A DNA stretch of 57,661 bases from Candidatus Saccharimonadales bacterium (GCA_025450135.1 JANWHZ010000038.1:1-57661); one strand, 5' to 3'; numbered from the stretch's first letter, positions 7,934 to 15,729 are shown. Notes: a model not told the origin generated them from the letters alone. Numbers and translations are program-made.

Positions 7934-8443
7934 ATGAAGGTATTTATCATTGCAGCAATATCGGCCGATGGCCTGATGGGTATGAATGCCGATCAGCGCT
8001 CCCTTGACTGGCGTAGTCGTGAGGATGCGCAATTTTTTATTGAAGCTACCAAAGCGGCTCGCGTGATGGTAATGGGCTCGGCTACGTATAAGACGTTTAA
8101 GATGAAGCGCGCGCCTCCCGGCCGTCGCCTAATCGTCTACACGCACAATCTGTCGAGTATTAGTGGCGAGGGCGTCGAGACGACATCAGAGGAACCTGCA
8201 GTGCTTATTAGACGCCTTGCATTAGAAGGCTACACCGAAATCGCCATATGTGGTGGTGCCGCTATTCACTCGATGTTTCTCGCTGCTGGGTTGGTAGATG
8301 AGGTGTACCTTACTATCGAACCGGTTCTATTCGGCCAAGGCATTCCGTTTACCCGCGAGCCACTACGCGTGCCGCTGAAGCTGCTTGATACTACCAACTT
8401 GAATGCCAGCACGGTGTTGCTCCATTACGCGATCGAGAAATAG
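7934..8443 (+). CDS. Dihydrofolate reductase family protein (RibD C-terminal/DHFR fold)
   Basis: A 169-residue NADPH-dependent reductase fold. MKVFIIAAISADGLMGM matches the N-terminal strand and loop of DHFR/RibD-C proteins, VMVMGSATYKTF the GxxTxxx nucleotide-binding turn, and EIAICGGAAIHSMFLAAGLV then DEVYLTIEPVLFGQGIPF the C-terminal part. The locus contains thyA, which oxidises methylene-tetrahydrofolate to dihydrofolate, so a folate-reducing role is the simplest inference. A riboflavin-pathway reductase is the alternative, but no other rib gene is present. GTGGAG precedes the ATG. The stop codon directly abuts the stop of the convergent gene at 8444. Confidence 0.85.
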   Translation: MKVFIIAAISADGLMGMNADQRSLDWRSREDAQFFIEATKAARVMVMGSATYKTFKMKRAPPGRRLIVYTHNLSSISGEGVETTSEEPAVLIRRLALEGYTEIAICGGAAIHSMFLAAGLVDEVYLTIEPVLFGQGIPFTREPLRVPLKLLDTTNLNASTVLLHYAIEK

Positions 8444-9409
8444 CTAAAGAACCGGATTATGTATCCCCCACTTTGGCGGAAAAAAGTAGACGATAGGTTT
8501 CGGCGTTTCATGAAACCGGGCTTTGATTCTTCTGCGCGCACTGGCTAGTTCCGGCACAGCTTCCCGACAATATTTGTCAGTCTCGCAAAATAGCCCCTGG
8601 CAATCGATTGCATGTAACTTTCGGCCAAACAGTGTGGCAGGCGGAAGCTTCAGGCGTCGAAACTCGTCGTCTTGGTGCTCGGTCATCCACTGGATAACTT
8701 CAGCTGGCTTGAAATCGCCCAGATCAGTAAATACCTTCTGCATGCCGCGAAGCGCACCGGGACCAGGCATTGTAAAATCGTTCTCATCGAAGTTGACAAG
8801 GCTAGAATAATTTAGGTCTATAGCTATTTGATAGGCCATAAAGTTACCGATCAGCGGGTAGGAGCGAAGCAGCTCGAAGATCGCCTGCAGCGACGGTGCT
8901 ATCAGTAGCTTTGCGCCCAATCTGTCGGATAGGAACATGTGCCGGAAGAGTGCAACGTGGTTGAGATATTTTTTGTGGTGGCCGTAGGCGTCGTTAGCGC
9001 AGAGGATGAACGCGCCAGTGTATATAGCCGTCTGCGAGGCTGTGGCATGCTTGATTGCTTTAGTGAACTGGCCGCTTGCTAGGTCGTCGAGTGTTGGCTG
9101 ACGGCCAAGGAATGTGATGATAGTGTCCCAGGTTTCTGGCTTACTAAATGTCCGGAACGCAACGATTTGGAATAATCGATCTTCGTCATCGCATGGCACA
9201 GTATGATAGCAGACGTCGCGGATCATATATTGGCTGACGCGGTCCGCAGCTCTGAAAACATTGCAGAACTTGTATTCGTGCAGAATCGGGTCATCCGTCC
9301 AGGGGGCAGGCTTGCCTGCTAGCCGCCTTTGGAAAATTTGTTGGCGCTCGGAGGCAAAGTACCAGTACAGGTCATACACGCGTGGCCGTGGTATAGGTGG
9401 GCGCTTCAT
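8444..9409 (-). CDS. Putative DNA base hypermodification protein (5-hmdU DNA kinase helical-domain/thymine pyrophosphorylase-like)
   Basis: A 321-residue, helix-rich protein. Residues 13-70 contain LYWYFASERQQIFQRRL, then KPAPWTDDPILHEYKF, then FRAADRVSQYMIRDV. This is the signature arrangement of the helical domain family found in 5-hydroxymethyl-dU DNA kinases and alpha-glutamyl/putrescinyl thymine pyrophosphorylases of hypermodified phages. Later parts fit too: LIGNFMAYQIAIDLNYS and MPGPGALRGMQKVF, a helix-hairpin-helix-like turn. It carries no P-loop itself but lies 3 nt downstream of a P-loop dTMP-kinase-like gene, so the kinase and helical halves may work together as two polypeptides. 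The family assignment is by motif memory. The substrate is unknown. Confidence 0.75.
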   Translation of the reverse strand: MKRPPIPRPRVYDLYWYFASERQQIFQRRLAGKPAPWTDDPILHEYKFCNVFRAADRVSQYMIRDVCYHTVPCDDEDRLFQIVAFRTFSKPETWDTIITFLGRQPTLDDLASGQFTKAIKHATASQTAIYTGAFILCANDAYGHHKKYLNHVALFRHMFLSDRLGAKLLIAPSLQAIFELLRSYPLIGNFMAYQIAIDLNYSSLVNFDENDFTMPGPGALRGMQKVFTDLGDFKPAEVIQWMTEHQDDEFRRLKLPPATLFGRKLHAIDCQGLFCETDKYCREAVPELASARRRIKARFHETPKPIVYFFPPKWGIHNPVL

Positions 9410-9412
9410 TGG

Positions 9413-10069
9413 CTAGTGGCTCACGGTTTCCATGTCGATATATGGCAGACCGAGGGTTTCGAGCAGGATCTGCCAAGTCTCAGCCAATGTACCGTCATTG
9501 GAAATTTCGTGGACAGTTACGCCCTCCTTCCGCTGCTCAGCAATCAATTCCTGGTAAAAGGCGTCTAGTTGCCTGTGCCGCTCGGCCGTAAGCTGGTGTG
9601 GCTTGAGACTTTCTTTACGTGTTACATACACGACTTCGGGCCGAATGAGCGGATCCCAGAACATGCGTTCCGCTGCAATCAGTTTATCTGTCTGATCCTT
9701 CGACAATATCGGACGCGAATAGGCGTAGGTGCTCCACCAGTATCGATCGAGTACGACATTGCCACCGGCCTGTAGTGTCGGGGCGATACGTGAAATGATT
9801 GAATCAACGTGTGCTGCAATGTGCATGAGCTGCAATGCTGGCTGCGTCACTTTGGATGTACTTGGCGCGCGTGTCACTTGGTTGCGGTGGAATCGATATA
9901 CCCATTCTCCTAATGTACCCTGATGTGATCCGGGAAAGAGGTCGGTGTACAGTGGTAAATTTGAAAAGAATTGCCCGTAGTAAGCAGCCACCAGCTTGAA
10001 TAGTGCGGTCTTGCCAGATCCATCGACGCCTTCTAAAACGACAAATCTTGGAGGTCTATTGTTGCTCAT
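9413..10069 (-). CDS. Thymidylate-kinase-like P-loop nucleoside monophosphate kinase
   Basis: A 218-residue kinase. FVVLEGVDGSGKTALFKLV is the P-loop and NVVLDRYWWSTYAY is the DR(Y/W) motif of dTMP kinases, followed by a lid-like region (RKESLKPHQLTAERHR). The length matches Tmk. It is the second Tmk-like gene in 4 kb, the other being the fused one at 6005. It lies between dcd and the hypermodification-type gene in one minus-strand operon (62 nt after dcd, 3 nt before the next start). It either makes dTDP for DNA synthesis or phosphorylates a modified thymidine nucleotide or base in DNA. The sequence alone does not decide. Confidence 0.85.
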   Translation of the reverse strand: MSNNRPPRFVVLEGVDGSGKTALFKLVAAYYGQFFSNLPLYTDLFPGSHQGTLGEWVYRFHRNQVTRAPSTSKVTQPALQLMHIAAHVDSIISRIAPTLQAGGNVVLDRYWWSTYAYSRPILSKDQTDKLIAAERMFWDPLIRPEVVYVTRKESLKPHQLTAERHRQLDAFYQELIAEQRKEGVTVHEISNDGTLAETWQILLETLGLPYIDMETVSH

Positions 10070-10131
10070 CTAGTAACTTCTCTCGATTACGTGCATTGTA
10101 CTGGTTCGCTTCTCTATGGACAAGGCGTTCC

Positions 10132-10845
10132 CTAGGGGACTGTTTTTAGTAGCGGGATAGCAGGCGGCAGCGCCCGTTTGTCGAGATAGGCCCGAGGCAG
10201 CATTAAGGCCGGCTCCCAGTTCTCGATCAATGCAGCGATATTGGTTCCACTTTGGTATTTGCCGCTGAAGCCACCATCGCGCCCTTCGCCGTAGGCGCCA
10301 AGAACGTCTCCGGTGTCGTGGAACATTATCTGGGCAATCCGCTCGCCCACCGGTAATACAACCGTCTCGCGTTGGTTCAGGTTGTAGATCTCGAGCGTTA
10401 GCCGGTTGATATACCCGGGATCGATCCAACCTGCGTCAAAACATACTGCAATACCATTGCGGCCCCATGTGGATCGGGCTTTGACTTCGCATGCGCCTGG
10501 TGGCAAAATGCCGAAGAATTCATGCGTGTGCCCAAGTATGCGTTCGCCTGGACGAAGAGGGATGATCGGGTGGTCCTTTGGGATGCCGTGCAGCAATGTC
10601 ACCCCGTTTTGTTTACACCACTCAGCATGCGGCATGGCTTTGAGCGGCGCACCGAAGTAGCGTCCGACGTCATCTTGGTCAAAGGGGTTGTATACCGGAT
10701 GGTCGTGAATGCGCTCAGTACGGTAATAATAATGACCGAGCGTCACATCTAAGCTAGCTTGGCTGACGTGCTTTGTATTGAACGGTATGCACATGATGTG
10801 CCCGTTATCTACTGCGTCCAAAATCTGCGTATTACTGTAGACCAT
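10132..10845 (-). CDS. dcd: dCTP deaminase (dUTPase superfamily)
   Basis: Converts dCTP to dUTP (or to dUMP in bifunctional members), feeding thymidylate synthesis. Start chosen at ATG 10845 (MVYSNTQILDAVDNG) because GGAGGAG lies right before it. An upstream ATG at 10872 would add nine residues. Visible motifs: QASLDVTLG (motif 1), VKARSTWGRNGIAVCF, AGWIDPGYINRLTLEIYN with the catalytic glutamate in LTLEIYN, VGERIAQIMF, and GKYQSG. At 237 residues it is longer than the usual 190. It heads the operon dcd - kinase - hypermodification-type gene and is divergent from the kinase gene at 10965. Confidence 0.93.
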   Translation of the reverse strand: MVYSNTQILDAVDNGHIMCIPFNTKHVSQASLDVTLGHYYYRTERIHDHPVYNPFDQDDVGRYFGAPLKAMPHAEWCKQNGVTLLHGIPKDHPIIPLRPGERILGHTHEFFGILPPGACEVKARSTWGRNGIAVCFDAGWIDPGYINRLTLEIYNLNQRETVVLPVGERIAQIMFHDTGDVLGAYGEGRDGGFSGKYQSGTNIAALIENWEPALMLPRAYLDKRALPPAIPLLKTVP

Positions 10846-10939
10846 CTCTCCTCCGGCTGCGCATTTTTCCATAGGCGCACCGCTAATTCAAGTGTAAAAA
10901 GTACTACCATATAGCGGTGTTGCGGCAGCCTTTTTCCTC

Positions 10940-10945
10940 TATAAT
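10940..10945 (+). promoter_or_regulatory. -10 element of the 10965-14357 operon
   Basis: TATAAT 19 nt before the ATG at 10965. A weak TTGCGG lies only 14 nt further upstream, so the -35 is poor. It lies in the short divergent region shared with dcd. Confidence 0.5.
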
Positions 10946-10964
10946 TTCCGCTAATGAGGCCTGT

Positions 10965-11978
10965 ATGGAAGACGTAACGGTCAGGCGTGTACTTCAAAAG
11001 TACGGATTAGAGGTGTTTCAGCTGTACCCACTGCAAAAGGGCTATCGTAACGAGTCGCACCCTGTGCGTCTCGAAGGCGGGCGGCTGGTCAACCTTATTT
11101 TGTATAAGCACGAGCCGGGAGTCGTTGAACTAATCCGCCGCACTAATTCAATTGGTGAGTTTCTAGTTACTGCTGGCTTCCCTGCGCGGTCACCGGTTGA
11201 TGGGCGCATTATGAAAGTGTCAGCGGCTAGGCTCTCGCGGTACGCTGGTATATATCACTATCTACCTGGACAGACGATCCCGTGGGAGGCGTATACCCAA
11301 GAGCATATTAAGCTACTAGGCAAAACAATGGCAGGGCTGCACTCTGCATTGCGTATCTACGATGGCGTAGAGTTGCCCCAAGTCGCGGTGGAGTATAGTC
11401 ACATCGTGCGTTGCATGCAGCGTTACTTTGCCAGTAGTCAAGTTAACAGTGCGGTGACTACTAAACTGGAAGTTCGGGTTGCTCCTGCTATATTTTCACG
11501 GCTATTGCCCATACTTAAGAGATGCGAAACGCTGGCAGGCCAACAAGCGCTACATATGGACTTCGTACGAGGTAATATTTTGTTTTCGGATGACGAACCG
11601 TTAGTAGTTACTGGAGTTCTCGATTTTGAAAAGGCAGCCTATGGGCATCCACTGTTTGATGTGGCACGGACGCTTGCCTTTTTACTAGTTGATTGCAAAT
11701 ATAAGCCAGCAGATAAAGTTAGGAAATACTTTGTGGCGTCGGGTTACCAGAAGCGTGGCAAGCGAAGATTAGAGCATGTGGTAGTACTTAGAAATAATCG
11801 ACGGGTTGCACTGCTAGAGGAGCTGCTCGATCTGTTTCTGCTATATGATTTCTACAAATTCTTGCGCCACAATCCCTATGAGGCATTATCCCAAAACGAG
11901 CACTACGTACGAACGCGTAGTCTGCTGCTTAGGCGTGGCGTAATAACTACTACGCCCATCGGTAGCTCGCTAGCCTAA
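10965..11978 (+). CDS. Aminoglycoside/choline-kinase-fold phosphotransferase (APH family)
   Basis: A 337-residue kinase-like protein from ATG 10965 (MEDVTVRRVLQKYGLEV). The catalytic Brenner motif is ALHMDFVRGNILF (H-x-D-x4-N) and the metal-binding segment is GVLDFEKAAYG. The N-lobe contains GYRNESHPVRLEGG, like the nucleotide loop of choline kinases, and YLPGQTIPW resembles the interlobe linker. The substrate is not clear. Homoserine, choline, hexosamine or a nucleoside are all possible in this fold. It is followed 41 nt later by a nucleotidyltransferase gene, so the pair could phosphorylate and then activate one small molecule. Confidence 0.82.
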   Translation: MEDVTVRRVLQKYGLEVFQLYPLQKGYRNESHPVRLEGGRLVNLILYKHEPGVVELIRRTNSIGEFLVTAGFPARSPVDGRIMKVSAARLSRYAGIYHYLPGQTIPWEAYTQEHIKLLGKTMAGLHSALRIYDGVELPQVAVEYSHIVRCMQRYFASSQVNSAVTTKLEVRVAPAIFSRLLPILKRCETLAGQQALHMDFVRGNILFSDDEPLVVTGVLDFEKAAYGHPLFDVARTLAFLLVDCKYKPADKVRKYFVASGYQKRGKRRLEHVVVLRNNRRVALLEELLDLFLLYDFYKFLRHNPYEALSQNEHYVRTRSLLLRRGVITTTPIGSSLA

Positions 11979-12019
11979 AGGTTGCTACAATAAAACCATA
12001 CTGTGGAGGAGTAACAGCT

Positions 12020-12577
12020 ATGGCGGCCGGTTGGAAAAAACGGTTTGTGTCGCAGAGCGATCTATTAACGCTGAGTGAACAACTCAAGGAAAGAAATAAG
12101 AAGGTGGTCTTTACGGCTGGTTCTTGGGACTTGCTGCATGTCGGCCAAGTGCGGTATCTTGAAATCGCTAAAACATATGGCGATGTCTTGGTTGTCGGAA
12201 TCAGTAGTAATGAGGCTATCAAACGCGTGAAAGGTCCGAATAAACCTATCCTCGACGAACGTGTCAGAGCAGAGGTCATCTCCTCACTTCGAGCAGTCGA
12301 CTTTGTCACGATGTTGCCCGAGCCGAGCTGTGTGCCGACATTGGGCTTATTAAGGCCTGACGTATATATCATTCCCGAGGAGGAGTGGGCCAGTGATTAC
12401 AAGAACTCCAAGGAATACAAGACAGTAACTAAATATGGTGGCGAGGTCATGGTGCTGCAGCGTCAATCTACACTGATTTCGACTAGCAAAATTGTTCAGC
12501 GCGCGATAGGTGGCCATCTGGGTGAAGTATTCAAAGAGTTTGTTGAGCTCCGCAAGACACCATTAAGGGATAAGTAG
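12020..12577 (+). CDS. Cytidylyltransferase-like nucleotidyltransferase (RfaE domain II type)
   Basis: A 185-residue protein with GGAGGAG upstream of ATG 12020. VVFTAGSWDLLHVGQVRYLE is the nucleotide-binding N-terminus of glycerol-3-phosphate cytidylyltransferase/heptose-1-phosphate adenylyltransferase enzymes. VVGISSNEAIKRVKGPNKPI and LDERVRAEVISSLRAVDFV follow the family, and STLISTSKIVQ is the ISTTxII-like motif. The HxGH signature reads HVGQ here, so the second histidine is missing. The usual lipid or heptose context is absent. The stop shares its last base with the GTG start of the next gene. It probably activates a phosphorylated small molecule with a nucleotide. Confidence 0.8.
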   Translation: MAAGWKKRFVSQSDLLTLSEQLKERNKKVVFTAGSWDLLHVGQVRYLEIAKTYGDVLVVGISSNEAIKRVKGPNKPILDERVRAEVISSLRAVDFVTMLPEPSCVPTLGLLRPDVYIIPEEEWASDYKNSKEYKTVTKYGGEVMVLQRQSTLISTSKIVQRAIGGHLGEVFKEFVELRKTPLRDK

Positions 12578-13548
12578 TGAATCTCAGCCCTGACGAGCAG
12601 AAGCAGCAAGAGTATTACCGCGATGCGCGGACCTCAGGGTATTACGATCAGATTTGGCAAACTGTTGGTAAGTGTGTGTTTTGTGACATGCGCGATAAAT
12701 ATATTTTCTATGAGGAGAATGGTATCGTCATGACGGTACCGCTGTATGCCTATATTGACGGCAATATCATGATCATTCCACACCGGCACGTGCGATCAGT
12801 GAAAGAATTGACGCCCAGCGAGTGGGAAACGATGCGTAAAATGATGTACCTTGCCAAGAAATTGGTGCGCAAGGTTCATGGCCTAAAGGGCATGCAGATA
12901 ATCCAGAAAGATGGCAGCGAAGCACAAAGTACCGTGGAACACTTGCATTTTCACTGTATTCCTTTTGACGCGCCAGATCTTAGTATTTGGAACTATCGCA
13001 AACTGAAGTACACGCCACTTGAGAATGCGGCTTTATATAAGGCTGAATCGTCAGAAATTGAAAAATTGGGTGGAAAGTTTGATGAAAAGTACGCCGAACA
13101 ATTGCCAGCTAGCCAGAATAAAAAGGAACTGTACCGTGCGGCGTTTATGCAAGCGTTCATGAACAAGAAAGCATCTGCCGCCAAGAAGACGGCTCAAGTT
13201 GGTGCATCTATCATCGCCGGGGGCCGAATCATCTCGAAGTGTAATGCCAGCCTCACCGAAGATCCAATAGAAGTTGAAAAAGATAATGGCTGGGCAAGCC
13301 CTCCCACCGTTTCACATGCTGAGGAGCGAGTGATTGGGCAAGCAGCCAAGGAAGGATTACAGCTGCAAGGTGTAACGATGATTGTTACGATGTCACCATG
13401 CATGGCGTGTTCACGGCTCATTGCGAACGCTGGTATTAAAGAGCTCCACTACGTCGACGAATGGTGGGACCATGATGCGATCGAGTTTCTTAAAAAGCAG
13501 GGAGTGAAAGTGGTGAAAGTTCCCTATAAGAGAAGTGGGAAGACGTGA
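12577..13548 (+). CDS. HIT-domain and dCMP/cytidine deaminase fusion
   Basis: A 323-residue two-domain protein starting at GTG 12577 (sequence TAGTG, one-base overlap). Residues about 25-145 are a HIT domain: CVFCDMRDK, IMIIPHRHV and HLHFHCIPF, the histidine triad. Residues about 200-320 are a zinc deaminase: SHAEERVIG and MSPCMACSRLI bind zinc, as in ComEB/dCMP deaminases, and AGIKELHYVDEW matches. The spacer is a lysine-rich helix. Deamination of dCMP to dUMP would feed thyA, whose start overlaps this stop. The HIT half could remove or release nucleotides from an adenylylated or nucleotidyl intermediate. The fusion is unusual to my knowledge. Confidence 0.88.
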   Translation: MNLSPDEQKQQEYYRDARTSGYYDQIWQTVGKCVFCDMRDKYIFYEENGIVMTVPLYAYIDGNIMIIPHRHVRSVKELTPSEWETMRKMMYLAKKLVRKVHGLKGMQIIQKDGSEAQSTVEHLHFHCIPFDAPDLSIWNYRKLKYTPLENAALYKAESSEIEKLGGKFDEKYAEQLPASQNKKELYRAAFMQAFMNKKASAAKKTAQVGASIIAGGRIISKCNASLTEDPIEVEKDNGWASPPTVSHAEERVIGQAAKEGLQLQGVTMIVTMSPCMACSRLIANAGIKELHYVDEWWDHDAIEFLKKQGVKVVKVPYKRSGKT

Positions 13549-14357
13549 TGGCGCATCCCGAATACCAATATTTACGATTGATGGCCGAAATTATTAAAGA
13601 CGGTAAGACAAAGCAAACGCGCGGAATACATCCAATTAAAACAATTTTTGGCTCGCAATTACGCTTTGATATGCGCTATGGCTTTCCGCTGTTAACCACT
13701 AAAAGAATGCCCTTTAAGATTCTACTCCATGAACTCTTATGGTTTGTCTCTGGCAGCTCTGAGGTGGCATATCTGCATGAGCATGGCATTCATTATTGGG
13801 ATGGGTTTTTGAATGGCAAAACTGACCTTGGCCGAGTATATGGGGTTCAGTGGCGACATTGGAAACGGCCGGATGGTAGCGAGTTTGACCAACTGCAGTG
13901 GGCTATCGACGAGATCAAAAATCATCCGAATTCCAAGGCTATTTTAGTAAGCGCGTGGAATGCCGGCGAGCTAAAAGAAATGCGGCTGCCGCCGTGCCAC
14001 ACGATGTTCCAATTTGACGTGACTAAAGGTAAGCTGCGGATGATGCTTTACCAACGCTCCTGGGATGTTTTTCTGGGCGGGCCTTTCAACATCGCACAAT
14101 ATGCCATGCTGCTGCTGATGGTAGCGCACGTAACTGGTCTTGAAGCTCGTGAACTGATAATCTCTGTCGGCGATACACACTTATACACCAACCATATAGA
14201 GCCAGCTAAAGAGCAGCTACGACGCAAGCCTTACCCCTTCCCTACCCTCAAAATAATTGGCGACGTAAAGAGTATCGATGACTTCAAAGAGGATAATTTC
14301 GTCCTAGAAGATTATCAGTATCATCCTCATATTAAAGCTGATCTTGTTATTGTTTAA
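13548..14357 (+). CDS. thyA: Thymidylate synthase
   Basis: A 269-residue folate-dependent enzyme converting dUMP to dTMP. The ATG at 13548 overlaps the preceding stop (TGATG). The catalytic cysteine is in LPPCHTMFQF, the dUMP-binding asparagine in GPFNIAQYA, and QRSWDVFLGG and GDTHLYTNH are conserved. HYWDGF keeps the first of the two tryptophans of the folate pocket and changes the second to Phe. The N-terminal RTGTGT segment reads RGIHPIK, with the arginine kept. These features favour a true methyl-transferring synthase over a dUMP hydroxymethylase. The gene ends a four-gene plus-strand operon, overlapping the convergent GT4 gene by 11 nt. Confidence 0.95.
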   Translation: MAHPEYQYLRLMAEIIKDGKTKQTRGIHPIKTIFGSQLRFDMRYGFPLLTTKRMPFKILLHELLWFVSGSSEVAYLHEHGIHYWDGFLNGKTDLGRVYGVQWRHWKRPDGSEFDQLQWAIDEIKNHPNSKAILVSAWNAGELKEMRLPPCHTMFQFDVTKGKLRMMLYQRSWDVFLGGPFNIAQYAMLLLMVAHVTGLEARELIISVGDTHLYTNHIEPAKEQLRRKPYPFPTLKIIGDVKSIDDFKEDNFVLEDYQYHPHIKADLVIV

Positions 14358-15513
14358 GCTGCTGATATATCGCAAGATGTTCTTTGCACATGCGCTCGGC
14401 GGTAAAACGAGCTTCAAACATAGCGCGACATGCACTACGATTAAATGTATTGAGCTTCGTCAGCGCTTGGCTGAGCCTATCGCTGGTGGCAGCTTCATCC
14501 AGCTGACCGGTGCCTAAGATCTGTTTCTGTACGACACACCCGATTCCATCGCTCGTTATGAGCTCGGGTATAGCACCGGAGTCTAACCCTATAACTGGTG
14601 TCCCACTCGCGAGTGCTTCAATAACTACCATGCCGAAAGGTTCGTCGAAGGTTGAAGGGACAACTAGCGCCTGAGCATTTCCTAAAAACTCCTGGCGCTT
14701 TCTTGCAGGTACGAAGCCGGCGTCAATAATATACTTCCCAAAGTGTGGCTTGATTCGTTCCTCCCAATAGGCATCCTTACCGCTACCGGCGTAATGTTTG
14801 CCAGCTATTTTAAGTGTCAGCGGTTCAGTCGGGTGTACCTGATTATATGATTTGACTGCCGAGATCGCTAGGTGAACACCTTTTGGCTCGATGATGCGGC
14901 CCAAATACGCGATGTAACTGTTAGTGGGTGTGGCAACAGGTTCTAGCTCGTGTTCGGGTAGGCCATGATAGATGTTTCCTACCCAATTTGTTTTTGTCGG
15001 CATGCCGCTGCGCTGTGCGTACGACAAAGAAATCCAAGGTAGATCAGTATATTTGGGAAAATTGTTCTTATATTTAACAAGGAAGTTAAACGGGTCATGA
15101 TGAGTAAATACGACCGGTTTAGTGCATAGCTTAGCAAACGGCAGAGCGATTTCCTCCTCGTTGGTGTACATATGTACTATGTCAAGCTCGTTCGCATTCG
15201 CCATGTCATACGCATTGGCGATAAGCTCGGCCTGCACCTGTCGAGCTAGAGTGATAAATGTGAACGGGTGTTTTTTCAAAAGATCAGTGTAGGTGTCGCC
15301 ACGTCCGGCAAGCTCTTGCTCAAAATAAGTTAGGTCGGCTGTGATATTGTGCGCTTTCGTATCGACGGGACCTGGTGTAAACAGAGTCACGTTGGCGCCG
15401 AGCGCCTGAAGGCCGTCCGCCAGTTGCAGTGCTAGCGCGGCAGGCGAAAATATCACCTGTGGCAAGATGTCACGGTGCATAAAGATATGCGGAATAACGA
15501 TACCAATACGCAC
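14347..15513 (-). CDS. Glycosyltransferase family 4
   Basis: A 388-residue GT-B fold enzyme. The N-terminus MRIGIVIPHIFMHRDILPQV and the loop QLADGLQALGANVTLFTPG are the acceptor-domain Rossmann start. IAYLGRIIEPKGVHLAISAV begins the donor domain, and EPFGMVVIEALASGTPVIG is the E-x7-E nucleotide-sugar motif. It transfers a sugar from an activated donor. The acceptor is unknown, but a role in surface polysaccharide or glycolipid is likely. No clear Shine-Dalgarno site precedes the ATG. It follows a 35-codon acidic gene by 19 nt. Confidence 0.9.
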   Translation of the reverse strand: MRIGIVIPHIFMHRDILPQVIFSPAALALQLADGLQALGANVTLFTPGPVDTKAHNITADLTYFEQELAGRGDTYTDLLKKHPFTFITLARQVQAELIANAYDMANANELDIVHMYTNEEEIALPFAKLCTKPVVFTHHDPFNFLVKYKNNFPKYTDLPWISLSYAQRSGMPTKTNWVGNIYHGLPEHELEPVATPTNSYIAYLGRIIEPKGVHLAISAVKSYNQVHPTEPLTLKIAGKHYAGSGKDAYWEERIKPHFGKYIIDAGFVPARKRQEFLGNAQALVVPSTFDEPFGMVVIEALASGTPVIGLDSGAIPELITSDGIGCVVQKQILGTGQLDEAATSDRLSQALTKLNTFNRSACRAMFEARFTAERMCKEHLAIYQQLKQ

Positions 15514-15532
15514 AGGTCGATGAGCCGCTAGA

Positions 15533-15640
15533 TTATTCTTCGTTTTCTTCGCTTTTTTCGTCGAGGAAGCTTAAGTCAAGTTCTTCGTCGGCGCCCATAT
15601 CATCATCGTAATAGCCGTCAGCTTGTGTATTATCAGCCAT
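15533..15640 (-). CDS. 35-residue acidic peptide, unknown function
   Basis: Small gene from ATG 15640 to TAA 15533, preceded by GAGGGAC at a good distance. The peptide begins MADNTQADGYYDDDMGADEE and continues LDLSFLDEKSEENEE. It is strongly acidic, with no cysteines or hydrophobic segment. It lies between the rplA terminator (15700-15729) and the GT4 gene, in the same direction as GT4. The composition is far from random and the ribosome-binding site is good, so I think it is translated. An anti-sigma-like or DNA-mimic role would be speculation. Confidence 0.6.
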   Translation of the reverse strand: MADNTQADGYYDDDMGADEELDLSFLDEKSEENEE

Positions 15641-15699
15641 GCTGTCCCTCTTGTTAGTGTGCCTCAATTATGGCTTGCAAGTAGAGGGTTTGTAAAGTG

Positions 15700-15729
15700 A
15701 AAAGAGCTTCAGCTGGTTGAAGCTCTTTT
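15700..15729 (-). terminator. Intrinsic terminator after rplK-rplA
   Basis: AAAAGAGCTTCA and TTGAAGCTCTTTT form a 12 bp stem around a 5 nt loop, with U-runs on both strands. It lies 24 nt after the rplA stop on the minus strand and separates rplA from the acidic peptide gene. Confidence 0.85.

Noticed and set aside
10070..10429. 119-codon minus-strand frame overlapping dcd
   Set aside because: Dcd is clear in the other frame; this one is rich in Arg/Pro shadow sequence.
13548..14357. thyA as a dUMP hydroxymethylase
   Set aside because: The folate-pocket Trp (HYWDGF), catalytic Cys and dUMP Asn are those of ordinary thymidylate synthase.
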